Counted from the stretch's first letter, positions 1 to 8,637 are shown. The stretch: 64,000 bases of DNA from Pseudomonas fluorescens (GCF_005938625.1 NZ_VCNJ01000023.1:1-64000), one strand, 5' to 3'. Numbers and translations are program-made. Notes: a model not told the origin generated them from the sequence alone.

Positions 1-163
1 TGACGGGGCCGATCATGTCGGCGCGGGCGCGCTGGCGGCTGATGGCGCTGATCGTACCGGGGTCAACCGGGTGGCCTATTCGCGGGTCGGCGTTGGCTCT
101 GACCGGGTCGCCTCCGCATTGATGACAGGCAGTTATTCCGACCAGTTCAACAGCCCTCAGTGA
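1..163 (+). CDS. C-terminal fragment of an unrecognised protein
   Basis: An open frame enters from the left edge and stops at the TGA at 161-163, giving about 53 residues ending in FNSPQ. The visible part is rich in Gly, Ala, Asp and Val, with a repeated G-A-D/G-S-D-R-V flavour. I do not recognise a family. It could be the tail of a secreted or surface protein, but only the end is visible. A hairpin at 178-206 follows the stop. Confidence 0.4.
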   Translation, partial: DGADHVGAGALAADGADRTGVNRVAYSRVGVGSDRVASALMTGSYSDQFNSPQ

Positions 164-177
164 TCTTCCCTTGGCCC

Positions 178-206
178 AACGGGCGGTTCCCACGAGCCGC
201 CTGTTG
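178..206 (+). terminator. possible hairpin terminator after the first gene
   Basis: AACGGGCGG and CCGCCTGTT form a nine-pair stem with one G-T pair around a 10-11 base loop, 15 bases after the stop codon. There is no strong T-run, so termination is not certain. Confidence 0.35.
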
Positions 207-216
207 AGCATCGCAC

Positions 217-232
217 TAGCACATTTGTGCTA
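217..232. promoter_or_regulatory. 16-bp inverted repeat upstream of the YecR-like gene
   Basis: TAGCAC-ATTT-GTGCTA is a perfect six-base inverted repeat about 125 bases before the lipoprotein start. It may be an operator or a small hairpin. No matching regulator gene is adjacent, so its function is unknown. Confidence 0.3.
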
Positions 233-356
233 ATCGACCGCCCTGCCACCTGGCGTTATATTCCCCCGCAACCCCCGATGCTCCTCAACGTTGCCTGTTC
301 GCAACGTGCGGGATCGTTGTGCCTGGAAATCAGAACGACACCAAGGAAGAAACACC

Positions 357-665
357 ATGAAATCCCTAATCGCCACACTCACTCTCAGCGCCTTGTTCCT
401 CACCGGCTGCGCCACGCCAAAACAATGGGAAGCCACCGGCGGCAGCAAAAACGATGGCGTCGTCCAGGTCTCCTATGAACTAGGCCAATTCGAAAGCGGC
501 CAGACCAGCGCCGAACAAGGCCTGACCGTCGCCGCACAACGCTGCAAGACCTGGGGCTACAAAAACGCCGAGGTCACCGGTTCCGAGAAAAACATCTGCC
601 GCACCATGGGGCAATACAACTGCCTGCAGACCACTATCACGCAGGACTACCTCTGCAAACGCTGA
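357..665 (+). CDS. yecR: YecR-like lipoprotein
   Basis: A 102-residue predicted outer-membrane lipoprotein. The ATG at 357 is preceded by an AAGGAAG-type ribosome site. The signal peptide ends in a lipobox, LTGC, around residues 17-20. The mature part starts TPKQWEATGGS and keeps the features I associate with the YecR family: an ATGGS segment, an S-Y-x-x-x-x-F region, an R-C-K-x-W-G-Y motif and several conserved cysteines. YecR is linked to flagellar regulons in enterobacteria, but no flagellar gene is in this window, so its role here is unknown. The gene stands alone and is followed by a REP doublet. An in-frame upstream start at 291 is possible but would bury the signal peptide. Confidence 0.75.
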   Translation: MKSLIATLTLSALFLTGCATPKQWEATGGSKNDGVVQVSYELGQFESGQTSAEQGLTVAAQRCKTWGYKNAEVTGSEKNICRTMGQYNCLQTTITQDYLCKR

Positions 666-676
666 ACACGCACTAA

Positions 677-780
677 CCCTGTAGGAGCTGTCGAGTGCAA
701 CGAGGCTGCGATCTTTTGATTTTGATCCTGATCCTGAAAAGAAGATCAAAAGATCGCAGCGTGCCGCAGCTCCTACAGGG
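677..780. repeat. REP doublet, GCTGCGATCTTTTGA type
   Basis: CCCTGTAGGAGCTG at the left edge is inverted as CAGCTCCTACAGGG at the right edge, with GGCTGCGATCTTTTGA / TCAAAAGATCGCAGC as inner arms. The whole can fold into one long hairpin. The stop codon of the downstream minus-strand kinase (773-775) lies inside it. The same type recurs at 3109-3192. Confidence 0.85.
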
Positions 781-2395
781 GTTGGGTTTGCGGTTGGTGA
801 TCGCGCAAGTCTCGCAAAGTTGAGCGCAGCTCGGCCGGCCGTACCGGTTTGGACAGGATGGCGATATCGCGGTCGTGCAGGGCTGCCTGTATTTTTTCGA
901 CGTCATGCCCGGTGATGATCATTGCCGGAACCGCCCAGCCCCGTTGGCTGCGCACATCATCGATGCATTCGATACCAGTGGCGTGGGTGCCAAGGTCATA
1001 GTCGGCAACGATGATGTCGCAGTCGGTGAGCAGATTCCGCGCCGTCAGCTCCGCCTGTACCACACAGCCCCAGCGTTCCAGCAACGCTGACGTCGCCAGC
1101 AGCACGTTGCGATCATCCTCCACCAGACACACCTTCAGCCCGGTCAGCAAACCGACCTGACGCGCCTCATCCCGATTGACCGCCAAATGCGGCGCAGCAG
1201 CGATCGGCAACCCGTACAAGCTCACCGCCGTTCCCCGCCCGAGCCGCGAGCGCAGGGCCACGTTCACACCGATCAACTCACCCAAACGCTTGACGATCGA
1301 CAGCCCCAACCCAACGCCTTCGACGTCTTTGTCGCGCACTTGCCGCACCCGGTAAAACTCCTCGAACACCTTGCCCAGATGCTCCTCGGCAATGCCGTTG
1401 CCTTGGTCATAAATCACGATGGCCAGCCCTGCCCCGCACCGGCGCACGCCGATCAATACTGGCCGCTGCGCACCGTATTTAAAGCAGTTGGAAAGCACGT
1501 TCTGCACCATGGTCGCGAGCAACGCCGGATCTGTGCGCACCCAATATTCACAGGGGCGCAAACGCAACTCCACTCCAGCCCAACGCGCTGCTTCAGCGTT
1601 CTGGCGGATCAGCTCCGCCAGCCATTCGCCCAGATTCACACTCTGCAGTTTGGGTAGAACCCGGCCGTTATCGAGGGTGTACAGGTCGAGAATCGAGCGA
1701 AACAACTGCGAGACGTTAAGCAACGAACGGTCGATATTGTCGACCAGCCGCCGCTCCTCATCACCCAAGCGTGACTCACGCAGGCAAGCGGTAAACAGGC
1801 CAATCGAATGAATCGGCTGACGCAGATCATGACTGGCCTGGGCAAGAAACCGCGACTTCTCCAGATTCGCCGCGACCGCTTCTTCGGAGGCTTTACGTGT
1901 GCGCTCCAACAGCAGATGCGCATAGAACGGGATCACCGTGCTGGTGAGCATCAGCATCAACACCATGAACGGTTGTGCCTGCCACACCGGGGTCAGGCGA
2001 TAAACACACAGCAGCGCCAGCAACGCCAATGCCGTGGCGATCGCCAGATAACGCGAGCCATAGCGCATGCCGTTACCAAGGTTGACCCAAATGATCACCG
2101 CATACAGTGGCAACGCCATCTCGCCGCCCACCACCAGACCAAAGCAGGTGCCGGTGTAATCGTGGATCATGGCGAAAATCCGTCGCGCCGGGTAATGCCC
2201 AGGCCAGTGCGCAATCGCCTGACGCAGGGCGATCGAGGCCAACAAAAACAGGATGATGTAGGTAATGATCGGCAGGTACGTATCGAAGCGCTGGCCCGGC
2301 AAAAAGCCCAGTATCAGCATATAAACCACGGCGATACTGGCGATGATGATGCGCAGATTGGCCTGGTCGAGTTCGGTGTTTTTCTCGAACTTCAT
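773..2395 (-). CDS. RpfC-like hybrid sensor histidine kinase
   Basis: A 540-residue inner-membrane hybrid kinase. Residues 1-165 hold about five hydrophobic segments with a GNGMRYGSRYL-type stretch, resembling the membrane input region of RpfC, the DSF-family sensor of Xanthomonas. The HisKA box ASHDLRQP places the phospho-acceptor at His189. HATPase N and G motifs follow at about 300-400 (NCFKYGA, DQGNGI, GVGLGLSIVKR). A C-terminal receiver starts near residue 430 (LVEDD) with the acceptor Asp in VADYDLG and a SKP lysine motif. It is divergent from the LuxR-type regulator at 2510, which is its likely partner. The ligand is unknown, and the RpfC resemblance is from pattern only. Confidence 0.85.
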   Translation of the reverse strand: MKFEKNTELDQANLRIIIASIAVVYMLILGFLPGQRFDTYLPIITYIILFLLASIALRQAIAHWPGHYPARRIFAMIHDYTGTCFGLVVGGEMALPLYAVIIWVNLGNGMRYGSRYLAIATALALLALLCVYRLTPVWQAQPFMVLMLMLTSTVIPFYAHLLLERTRKASEEAVAANLEKSRFLAQASHDLRQPIHSIGLFTACLRESRLGDEERRLVDNIDRSLLNVSQLFRSILDLYTLDNGRVLPKLQSVNLGEWLAELIRQNAEAARWAGVELRLRPCEYWVRTDPALLATMVQNVLSNCFKYGAQRPVLIGVRRCGAGLAIVIYDQGNGIAEEHLGKVFEEFYRVRQVRDKDVEGVGLGLSIVKRLGELIGVNVALRSRLGRGTAVSLYGLPIAAAPHLAVNRDEARQVGLLTGLKVCLVEDDRNVLLATSALLERWGCVVQAELTARNLLTDCDIIVADYDLGTHATGIECIDDVRSQRGWAVPAMIITGHDVEKIQAALHDRDIAILSKPVRPAELRSTLRDLRDHQPQTQPL

Positions 2396-2509
2396 GGGAA
2401 ACGTCCTTGTGCGGCAATCGTCAAAATCAGAAGGAACCTACAGGCAACCCTTGCGCTCGGTGCTAATGTGCAGGCCTTAAGCAACGCCTGACCCAGGGAG
2501 GGTCATGCC

Positions 2510-3112
2510 ATGACATGCCGAATTATCATAGCCGACGATCACCCGTTGTTTCGCGAGGCGATGCTGCGCACGGTTCAGCATTTGTTGCCCGAAGCCGTTA
2601 TCGACGAAGCCGGCGATCTCGACGCCGTGATGACGCTGCTGCCTTTGGGTGATGAACCGGACACATTGATTCTCGACCTGCGCTTCCCCGGACTCACCTG
2701 TGTGAGCCAGCTCGGCGAACTGCGTCGGCGCCTGCCGCGCACCACGTTGATCGTAGTGTCGATGGTCGATGATGAGTCGCTGATCAGTGAAGTCATGGCC
2801 TGCGGTATCGACGGTTTCATCGGTAAGAACATTGCCCCGGATGAAATCGGTCCGGCGATTCTGGCGATTCGCGAAGGTGAAGTATTGGTGAAGTTCGCGC
2901 CGTCAGGCCTGCTGCCGCTGGAAACCGGCGCCGCCCTCACACCTCGTCAGCAAGACGTACTGCGCTTGATCGCCCAAGGCAAGACCAACAAGGAAATCGC
3001 CCGTGAACTGGATATCTCACCGTTCACGGTGCGCATTCATGTGTCTTCGTTGTTGCGCACGTTAAACGTGCCCTCGCGGGCGGCAGCCGTGAAATACGCA
3101 GGAACTCTGTAG
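2510..3112 (+). CDS. NarL/LuxR-type response regulator
   Basis: A 200-residue two-domain regulator. The receiver occupies residues 1-120, with acidic residues in ADDHPLF, a phospho-acceptor Asp56 in LILDLRF and a conserved lysine in FIGKN. A GerE/LuxR helix-turn-helix follows at about 138-200 ([22 protein letters not shown]). It is transcribed away from the hybrid kinase at 773-2395 with 114 bp between them, so the two probably form one signalling pair. The ATG at 2510 follows a GGGAGGGTC ribosome site. The stop TAG lies inside the REP doublet that begins at 3109. Confidence 0.9.
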   Translation: MTCRIIIADDHPLFREAMLRTVQHLLPEAVIDEAGDLDAVMTLLPLGDEPDTLILDLRFPGLTCVSQLGELRRRLPRTTLIVVSMVDDESLISEVMACGIDGFIGKNIAPDEIGPAILAIREGEVLVKFAPSGLLPLETGAALTPRQQDVLRLIAQGKTNKEIARELDISPFTVRIHVSSLLRTLNVPSRAAAVKYAGTL

Positions 3113-3192
3113 GAGCTGCCGCAGGCTGCGATCTTTTGACTTTGTTTTTAAAAGACAAGATCAAAAGATCGCAGCCTTCGGCAGCTCCTACA
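3109..3192. repeat. REP doublet, GCTGCGATCTTTTGA type
   Basis: TGTAGGAGCTGCCG with GGCTGCGATCTTTTGA on the left is inverted on the right (TCAAAAGATCGCAGCC and GGCAGCTCCTACA). It overlaps the stop codon of the response regulator and probably folds as a transcript hairpin between the convergent genes on either side. Confidence 0.85.
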
Positions 3193-3205
3193 CGTAGACG
3201 GTGTG

Positions 3206-4204
3206 TTATGGGTCGACTTGCGCCATCAACTCTGGCACCGATTCCGGCCGTTTCGCATAGCGCTGAGCGAGCACCGCACAGACCATCAACTGAATCTGAT
3301 GGAACAGCATCAACGGCAGAATCAACACGCCGATGGTGCCGCCGGCAAACAGTACCTGCGCCATCGGCACGCCGGTGGCCAGACTCTTTTTCGAGCCGCA
3401 GAACAGAATGGTGATGCGGTCTTCCTGGCTGAAGCCGAACGCCTTGCCCAGCAACGTCGAGGCCAGCAGCACCAGCGCCAGCAGAATGCAGCAGACCACC
3501 ACCAGCCCGAGCAGATCGACCAGCGGAATCTGATGCCAGATGCCTTCGTTGACCGCCTCGCTGAACGCGCCGTAAACCACCAACAGAATCGAGCCCTGAT
3601 CGACGAACTTCAGCCAGTTCTTGTTGCGCCCGACCCACGCGCCGATCCAGCGCCGAGCGATCTGCCCGGCAATGAATGGCAGCAGCAATTGCACGCTGAT
3701 TTTCAGGATCGCATCCAGCGTCGAACCGCCATCACCGTGAACGTCGAGCAGCAGCGTCACCAACAACGGCGTGAGGAAAATCCCGAACAAACTCGACGCC
3801 GCCGCGCTGCAGATCGCCGCCGGAATATTACCGCGCGCCAGCGATGTGAAGGCGATCGCCGACTGTACCGTGGCCGGCAACGCGCACAGGTAAAGCATGC
3901 CCATATACAGCTTGTCGCCGATCAGTGGTGACAGCAGCGGTTTCAGCGCCAGGCCCAGTAACGGGAAAAGGACAAACGTCAGGCCGAACACCAGCAAATG
4001 CAGGCGCCAGTGGCCGGCGCCGGCAATGATCGATTCGCGGGATAGCTTGGCGCCGTGCAGGAAAAACAGCAGGGCGATGGCGATGTTGGTCAGCCAGCCG
4101 AAGCCGACGGCGACCTGGCCGCTGGCCGGCAGGAAACTGGCCAGCAGCACGACGCCAATCAGCGTCAGGGTAAAGTTGTCGGGCAAAAAACGTGGGCGAG
4201 TCAT
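3206..4204 (-). CDS. bile acid:sodium symporter family transporter (YfeH-like)
   Basis: A 332-residue inner-membrane protein with about ten hydrophobic segments, starting MTRPRFLPDNFTLTLIGVVL. The order of segments and the FLHGAKLSRE, LCALPATVQSAIAFTSLARGN and FCGSKKSLATGVPMA signatures match the SBF-like/YfeH branch of the BASS superfamily. In characterised relatives these crossover-region motifs bind sodium and an organic anion. The physiological substrate is not known for this branch. It is divergent from the AraC regulator at 4289 with 84 bp between starts, so that regulator is a candidate controller. Confidence 0.85.
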   Translation of the reverse strand: MTRPRFLPDNFTLTLIGVVLLASFLPASGQVAVGFGWLTNIAIALLFFLHGAKLSRESIIAGAGHWRLHLLVFGLTFVLFPLLGLALKPLLSPLIGDKLYMGMLYLCALPATVQSAIAFTSLARGNIPAAICSAAASSLFGIFLTPLLVTLLLDVHGDGGSTLDAILKISVQLLLPFIAGQIARRWIGAWVGRNKNWLKFVDQGSILLVVYGAFSEAVNEGIWHQIPLVDLLGLVVVCCILLALVLLASTLLGKAFGFSQEDRITILFCGSKKSLATGVPMAQVLFAGGTIGVLILPLMLFHQIQLMVCAVLAQRYAKRPESVPELMAQVDP

Positions 4205-4288
4205 GGTCGGTTCATCCGGGGGTTGCCAGTGCGTGTCGACGACTCTAACGTGACTGCCAATTACCGACTAACGCCGAAGGGCCACAAG

Positions 4289-5077
4289 ATGCCGCCTAAA
4301 GGACATGACAAAAGCGTGCGCCGCAGCATTCCCGGGCTGCCCAGTTTGCCGCGTCCACTGTACGGGCGCACCGAATCGCTGCCCAATCGCGCCCTGACCC
4401 GACGCCACAGTCACCCATGGGTGCAGTTGTCCTATGCGATTCAGGGTGTGCTGGAAATCCAGACCAGCGCCGGCCGCTTTGTCGCCCCGCCGGAGCGCGC
4501 CGTGTGGATCCCGGCGGGCGTGCCGCATCGCGTGTTCAGCTCGCCGCACACGGAAATGCGCAGCCTGTACATCGATTGCAGCGTCGCCGGATGGGCGCTG
4601 GAGCGCTGTCATGTGCTCGGCGTCAGCGATCTGCTCAGGGAGCTGATCCGCGCGTTCAGTCAGGTTCCGGTGGAATACGACCAGAGCGGCCCGCATGGAC
4701 GCCTCGCCCAAGTGATCCTCGATCAACTGGCCGAAGCACCGAAGATCGACCTGATGCTGCCGCTGCCGCAAGACGCCCGCTTGAAGCAGATCTATCAGAG
4801 CCTGGAACAACATCCGGAACAGCAGACCACGTTGAGCCATTGGAGCGAGAAGTTCGGCGTCACCGAAAAAACCCTCACGCGCCTGTTTCTACGCGACACC
4901 GGCCTGACCTTCCGCGCTTGGCGGCAGCGCTTGCGCCTGCTTGGCGCACTGACGCCGCTGGAAAAAGGTGAACGCGTCACCGACGTCGCGCTGGCATGCG
5001 GTTACGACTCGACGTCGGCGTTTATCGCGGCGTTTCGTCAGCAGTTTGGCGAAACACCGGGGGAGTTTTTTCGCTGA
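4289..5077 (+). CDS. AraC-family transcriptional regulator with cupin sensor domain
   Basis: A 262-residue regulator. The N-terminal half is a small cupin (residues about 20-110, RRHSHPWVQLSYAIQG, PPERAVWIPAGVPH). The C-terminal AraC helix-turn-helix pair covers about 160-262 (LSHWSEKFGVTEKTLTRLF, VTDVALACGYDSTSAFIAAFRQQFGETP). The architecture resembles the NimR/YpdC branch, whose members often control a divergent transporter. Here the divergent neighbour is the BASS-family transporter. I chose the ATG at 4289 because the cupin begins shortly after it; longer in-frame starts run into the neighbouring promoter region. The gene ends directly against the DyP gene, with stops on adjacent bases. 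Confidence 0.85.
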   Translation: MPPKGHDKSVRRSIPGLPSLPRPLYGRTESLPNRALTRRHSHPWVQLSYAIQGVLEIQTSAGRFVAPPERAVWIPAGVPHRVFSSPHTEMRSLYIDCSVAGWALERCHVLGVSDLLRELIRAFSQVPVEYDQSGPHGRLAQVILDQLAEAPKIDLMLPLPQDARLKQIYQSLEQHPEQQTTLSHWSEKFGVTEKTLTRLFLRDTGLTFRAWRQRLRLLGALTPLEKGERVTDVALACGYDSTSAFIAAFRQQFGETPGEFFR

Positions 5078-6022
5078 TCAGCGATCCGCCAGTTCTTCCA
5101 GCAAATCGGCCGACGGCACGAAATACAGGCTGCCGGTGACCGCCGTGCTGAAGTCCAGCAACTTGTCGTAATTGCCCGGTGGCTTGCCGACAAACATGTT
5201 TTCCAGCATTTGCTCCATCGGCTCCGGCGAGCGCGCATAGCCGATGAAGAACGTGCCGAACTCCCCGGCTCCCGGCCGGCCGAACGGCATGTTGTCACGG
5301 AGGATTTTCACTTCCTCGCCATCAGCGTTGGTGATGGTGGTCAGCGCGCTGTGCGAGTTGCTCGGTTTGACCGCGTCATCCAGTTCGATATCGGAGAGCT
5401 TGGTGCGACCAATCACGCGTTCCTGAGCTTCAACACTCAAACCGTTCCACGCGGTCATGTTGTGCAGGTATTTCTGCACCAACACATAACTGCCGCCGCT
5501 AAAATCCGGATCTTCGTCACCGACGATGGTGAAGTTGACCGCTTTGCGCCCGACCGGGTTTTCCGTGCCGTCGACAAAACCGATGATGCTGCGCATGTCG
5601 AAATAGCGGAAACCCTGCACCTCATCGACCACCGTCACTGCATCGCCGAGGGCCGCCATGATTTGCGTGGCCAGTTCAAAACACAGGTCCATTTGATCGG
5701 CGCGAATGTGCAGCAGCAGATCACCCGGGGTTGCCGGGGCATGGCGCCCTTCCCCGCCAAATTCGCGGAAACCGTGCAGCGACGCGGGGCGCGGATTGCC
5801 AAACAGGCGATCCCAAGCGTTCGAGGAAAAGCCGCAGATGCACGTCAGATTGCCTGTCGGTACGCGCTTGCCAACCGAGCGCACCAGCCCGGCGACATCG
5901 CCGCACCAGTCTTTGACGGTTTGCGCAGCATCAGCCCCCGCATTCAGCGTCGCGACGATGAAAATTGCGCTACTGGTGATCGGGCTGCACACCGCTTGAG
6001 GTTCGAGAATGTCGGTATTCAT
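5078..6022 (-). CDS. Dyp-type heme peroxidase
   Basis: A 314-residue dye-decolourising peroxidase of the short, cytoplasmic class B (YfeX/DyPB-like) type, with no Tat signal. The diagnostic GFVDGTENP motif gives the catalytic Asp151. The likely proximal heme ligand is His224 in PSNSHSALT, and the distal Arg is Arg242 in ILRDNMPFG. It is predicted to use H2O2 to oxidise dyes or other one-electron donors. It is convergent with the AraC gene and divergent from the TerC-family gene. An exact palindrome at 6075-6093 sits in the shared promoter region. No encapsulin gene is adjacent. Confidence 0.92.
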   Translation of the reverse strand: MNTDILEPQAVCSPITSSAIFIVATLNAGADAAQTVKDWCGDVAGLVRSVGKRVPTGNLTCICGFSSNAWDRLFGNPRPASLHGFREFGGEGRHAPATPGDLLLHIRADQMDLCFELATQIMAALGDAVTVVDEVQGFRYFDMRSIIGFVDGTENPVGRKAVNFTIVGDEDPDFSGGSYVLVQKYLHNMTAWNGLSVEAQERVIGRTKLSDIELDDAVKPSNSHSALTTITNADGEEVKILRDNMPFGRPGAGEFGTFFIGYARSPEPMEQMLENMFVGKPPGNYDKLLDFSTAVTGSLYFVPSADLLEELADR

Positions 6023-6074
6023 CGCTGGAAATGTTGCTCCGTAAAAATTGCCCGAGCTGTTAACGAGGGCAGAT

Positions 6075-6093
6075 AGTTCGTTTTTAACGAACT
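6075..6093. promoter_or_regulatory. 8-bp-arm palindrome between the DyP and TerC genes
   Basis: AGTTCGTT-TTT-AACGAACT is a perfect inverted repeat, 53 bp before the DyP start and 94 bp before the TerC start. Its size and symmetry suggest a dimeric repressor operator shared by both genes. No candidate regulator lies beside it. Confidence 0.4.
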
Positions 6094-6186
6094 GTTGCGC
6101 AGAAATAAACGATTTTTCTTTGCCGCAAACTCGTCGCTAGCATGGCCTCGTCTGACCCCAATCCAAGAATAGACAGGGAGCGTGAC

Positions 6187-7161
6187 ATGCCAGCCACCAA
6201 CATCAATATCGGCGAACCATGGATGTGGGGCGCCTTCATCGTCTTCGTACTTGCCATGCTGGCATTGGACCTGTTTGTCTTCGGTGGGCGCAAGGCGCAT
6301 CGGGTCTCAGTGCGCGAAGCCTTGTCTTGGGTCATCGCCTGGTGCCTGTTGGCGCTGAGTTTCGCGGCACTGCTCTGGTGGTACCTGCACGGTGCGTTCG
6401 GCGCCGAGATCGCCCGGGAGAAGACCCTCGAATTCCTCACCGGTTATCTGATCGAGCAGTCACTGTCGATCGACAACATGTTCGTTTTCGTGATGATCTT
6501 CAGCTACTTCGCCGTACCGCCGGAGTTGCAGCGCCGAGTGCTGCTGTACGGCGTACTCGGAGCGATCGTGATGCGCGCGGTGATGATTTTTGCCGGGGTG
6601 TGGCTGGTGTCGCAGTTCGAATGGCTGCTGTATGCGTTTGGGGTGTTCCTGATCTTCACCGGGATCAAGATGCTGGTGTTTGCCGACCACCAGCCGGATC
6701 TGGACAAGAATCCGTTGCTGCGTTGGGTGCGCGGGCATATGCGCATCACCAGCAGCTTTCATGGCGAACGCTTTTTCGTCCTGCAGAACGGCGTGCGCTG
6801 GGCCACACCAATGTTTTTGGTGCTGGTGTTGATCGAGGCCAGTGATTTGATGTTCGCGGTCGACAGCATCCCGGCAATCTTCGCCGTGACGACTGATCCG
6901 TTCATTGTGTTCACTTCGAATATCTTCGCGATCATGGGATTGCGCGCGCTGTATTTCCTGCTGGCGGACATGGCGGACCGCTTTCACTTGCTCAAGTATG
7001 GGCTGGCGATTGTGCTGGTGTTTATCGGCGGCAAGATGGTGTTGATGCCGTGGTTGCACATGCCGGTGGAATGGTCGTTGGCGGTGGTGGGTGGGGTGAT
7101 TCTAAGTTCGGTTTTGCTGAGTCTGGTGATGACCAAAGATGCCGAACGCCGCACTGAATGA
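6187..7161 (+). CDS. TerC/Alx-family integral membrane protein
   Basis: A 324-residue protein with eight or nine hydrophobic segments. It keeps the family signatures EQSLSIDNMFVFVMIF (first acidic repeat) and EASDLMFAVDSIPAIFAVT (second repeat), whose Asp/Glu residues are implicated in Mn2+ handling in TerC/Alx proteins. Family members export manganese or support metalation of exported proteins. The ATG at 6187 follows an AGGGAG ribosome site. I looked for a yybP-ykoY manganese riboswitch upstream and did not see one. The gene is divergent from the DyP peroxidase, and a REP doublet follows. Confidence 0.9.
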   Translation: MPATNINIGEPWMWGAFIVFVLAMLALDLFVFGGRKAHRVSVREALSWVIAWCLLALSFAALLWWYLHGAFGAEIAREKTLEFLTGYLIEQSLSIDNMFVFVMIFSYFAVPPELQRRVLLYGVLGAIVMRAVMIFAGVWLVSQFEWLLYAFGVFLIFTGIKMLVFADHQPDLDKNPLLRWVRGHMRITSSFHGERFFVLQNGVRWATPMFLVLVLIEASDLMFAVDSIPAIFAVTTDPFIVFTSNIFAIMGLRALYFLLADMADRFHLLKYGLAIVLVFIGGKMVLMPWLHMPVEWSLAVVGGVILSSVLLSLVMTKDAERRTE

Positions 7162-7174
7162 CACCCTACATAAA

Positions 7175-7268
7175 CCTGTGGGAGCGAGCTTGCTCGCGAA
7201 AGCGCTGTGTCATTCAACGATGATGCTGAATGATCCGACGCCTTCGCGAGCAAGCTCGCTCCCACAGG
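7175..7268. repeat. REP doublet, GTGGGAGCGAGCTTGCTCGCGA type
   Basis: CCTGTGGGAGCGAGCTTGCTCGCGAA is inverted at the right edge around a spacer of about 40 bases. It is a classic Pseudomonas REP pair and lies between convergent genes. Confidence 0.9.
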
Positions 7269-7287
7269 GATTTCATTTGGTCGATAG

Positions 7288-8388
7288 TTATTTATCGGAC
7301 TTGATACTGGTCCACACCCGTGTGCGCACACGCTCAAGTTTCTGCGGCAATGGCTGCACGACGTAGAGGTTTTTCAGCGCTTCCGGGGTCGGTGTCAGGT
7401 TCGGGTTGTCGGTGATTTCCTTGTTGATCAGCGGTATCGAATCCTTGTTCGCATTCGGGTAGCCGAGGAAGTCACTGATCGGCGCGATCACCTTCGGATC
7501 GAGCAGGTTGTTGAGGAATTCATGCGCCTCGGCGACGTTCTTCGCGCTCTTCGGAATGGCGAAGGTATCGAACCAGATCGGCGCGCCCTCCTTCGGCAAG
7601 CGCCAGTCAACTACCACACCGTTACCGGCCTCTTTGGCGCGGTTGCCGAACTGATAGAAGCTGCCGGAGTAACCGATGGCCACGCAGATGTCACCGTTGG
7701 CGATGTCGGTCATGTATTTGGCCGAGTTGAAATAGGTCACATACGGGCGAACCTTAAGCATCAACTCCTTGGCCTTTTCATAATCGGCGGGGTTCTGGCT
7801 GTTCGGGTCGAGGCCCAGATAATGCAGAGCCAGCGGGAGGATTTCCGTCGGCGAATCCAGCATCGCCACGCCACAGGATTTGAGCTTTTCCATGTTCTCC
7901 GGTTTGAACACCAGATCCCAGCTGTCCACCGGCGCGTTATCGCCCAGTGCGGCTTTGACTTTGGCCGGGTTGAAGCCAATCAGCACGGTGCCGACCATGT
8001 AAGGCACGCCGTACTGGTTGCCCGGATCGTTCTTGCCCAGCAGTTTCAACAACTCCGGATCCTGGTGACTCCAGTTCGGCAGTTTCGATTTATCCAGTTT
8101 CTGAAAGACGCCAGCCTTGATCTGCGTTTCAAGGAACTGGTTCGACGGCACCACCAGGTCGTAACCGGAGTTGCCGGTCAGCAGTTTGGCTTCCAGGGAT
8201 TCGTTGGTGTCGAAGGTGTCCCAGGTCACTTTGATGCCGCTTTTTGCAGCGAAATCCTTGGGCACGGACGGCAGGATGTAATCCGCCCAGTTGTACACGC
8301 GCAGTTCGCGTTGCTCAGCCTGGACGGCGCCGGCCAGCAGCGTCAGTCCACACACAGTGGCACCCAGAATGCGTTTCATCGTGACCAT
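7288..8388 (-). CDS. polyamine ABC transporter periplasmic binding protein (SpuD/PotF-like)
   Basis: A 366-residue periplasmic solute-binding protein. A Sec signal peptide (MKRILGATVCGLTLLAGAVQA) is followed by RELRVYNWADYILPSV, the typical opening of mature PotF/SpuD proteins. Binding-site segments TFDTNESLEAKLL, YDLVVPSNQFL, VPYMVGTVLIGFN and CVAIGYSGSFYQ are present. It should bind putrescine, spermidine or a related polyamine. No permease or ATPase gene is nearby, so it is an orphan that either shares another transporter or acts as a sensor. I chose the ATG at 8388 with a GGGGAATAACC lead; an ATG three codons later is equally possible. Confidence 0.88.
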   Translation of the reverse strand: MVTMKRILGATVCGLTLLAGAVQAEQRELRVYNWADYILPSVPKDFAAKSGIKVTWDTFDTNESLEAKLLTGNSGYDLVVPSNQFLETQIKAGVFQKLDKSKLPNWSHQDPELLKLLGKNDPGNQYGVPYMVGTVLIGFNPAKVKAALGDNAPVDSWDLVFKPENMEKLKSCGVAMLDSPTEILPLALHYLGLDPNSQNPADYEKAKELMLKVRPYVTYFNSAKYMTDIANGDICVAIGYSGSFYQFGNRAKEAGNGVVVDWRLPKEGAPIWFDTFAIPKSAKNVAEAHEFLNNLLDPKVIAPISDFLGYPNANKDSIPLINKEITDNPNLTPTPEALKNLYVVQPLPQKLERVRTRVWTSIKSDK

Positions 8389-8593
8389 GGTTATTCCCCA
8401 AAAGGCAGCGTGAGATCGATGGTTTTTATGTTCTGTACACGGCAGCGGCTGTAAAGGTAGCCAAGGGTAAAAAAGGTTCAGCGTCTGGTTATGGTTTTGA
8501 TTCTTGCTGACAGCGTAGCTGGAGCCCAGTGGGGGATGGGCCAAAAGGGGATCGATATGGCCAATTTGATTGACCGCCGGGATGCGGAAACAA

Positions 8594-8620
8594 CAATGCC
8601 CGGCGAATGGCCGGGCATTG
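8594..8620 (-). terminator. hairpin terminator after the NCS1 permease
   Basis: CAATGCCCGGC and GCCGGGCATTG form an 11-bp perfect stem with a five-base loop, 18 bases after the permease stop. On the minus strand it is followed by TTGTTTCC, a weak T-rich tail. Confidence 0.6.
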
Positions 8621-8637
8621 TGGTGAAGCGGATCAGG

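Noticed and set aside
217..232. TAGCAC-ATTT-GTGCTA as a CIRCE element
   Set aside because: CIRCE is TTAGCACTC-N9-GAGTGCTAA; the arms and spacer here do not fit, and no heat-shock gene follows.
6023..6186. yybP-ykoY manganese riboswitch upstream of the TerC/Alx gene
   Set aside because: The conserved riboswitch core is not visible; only a short palindrome and an AT-rich leader are present.
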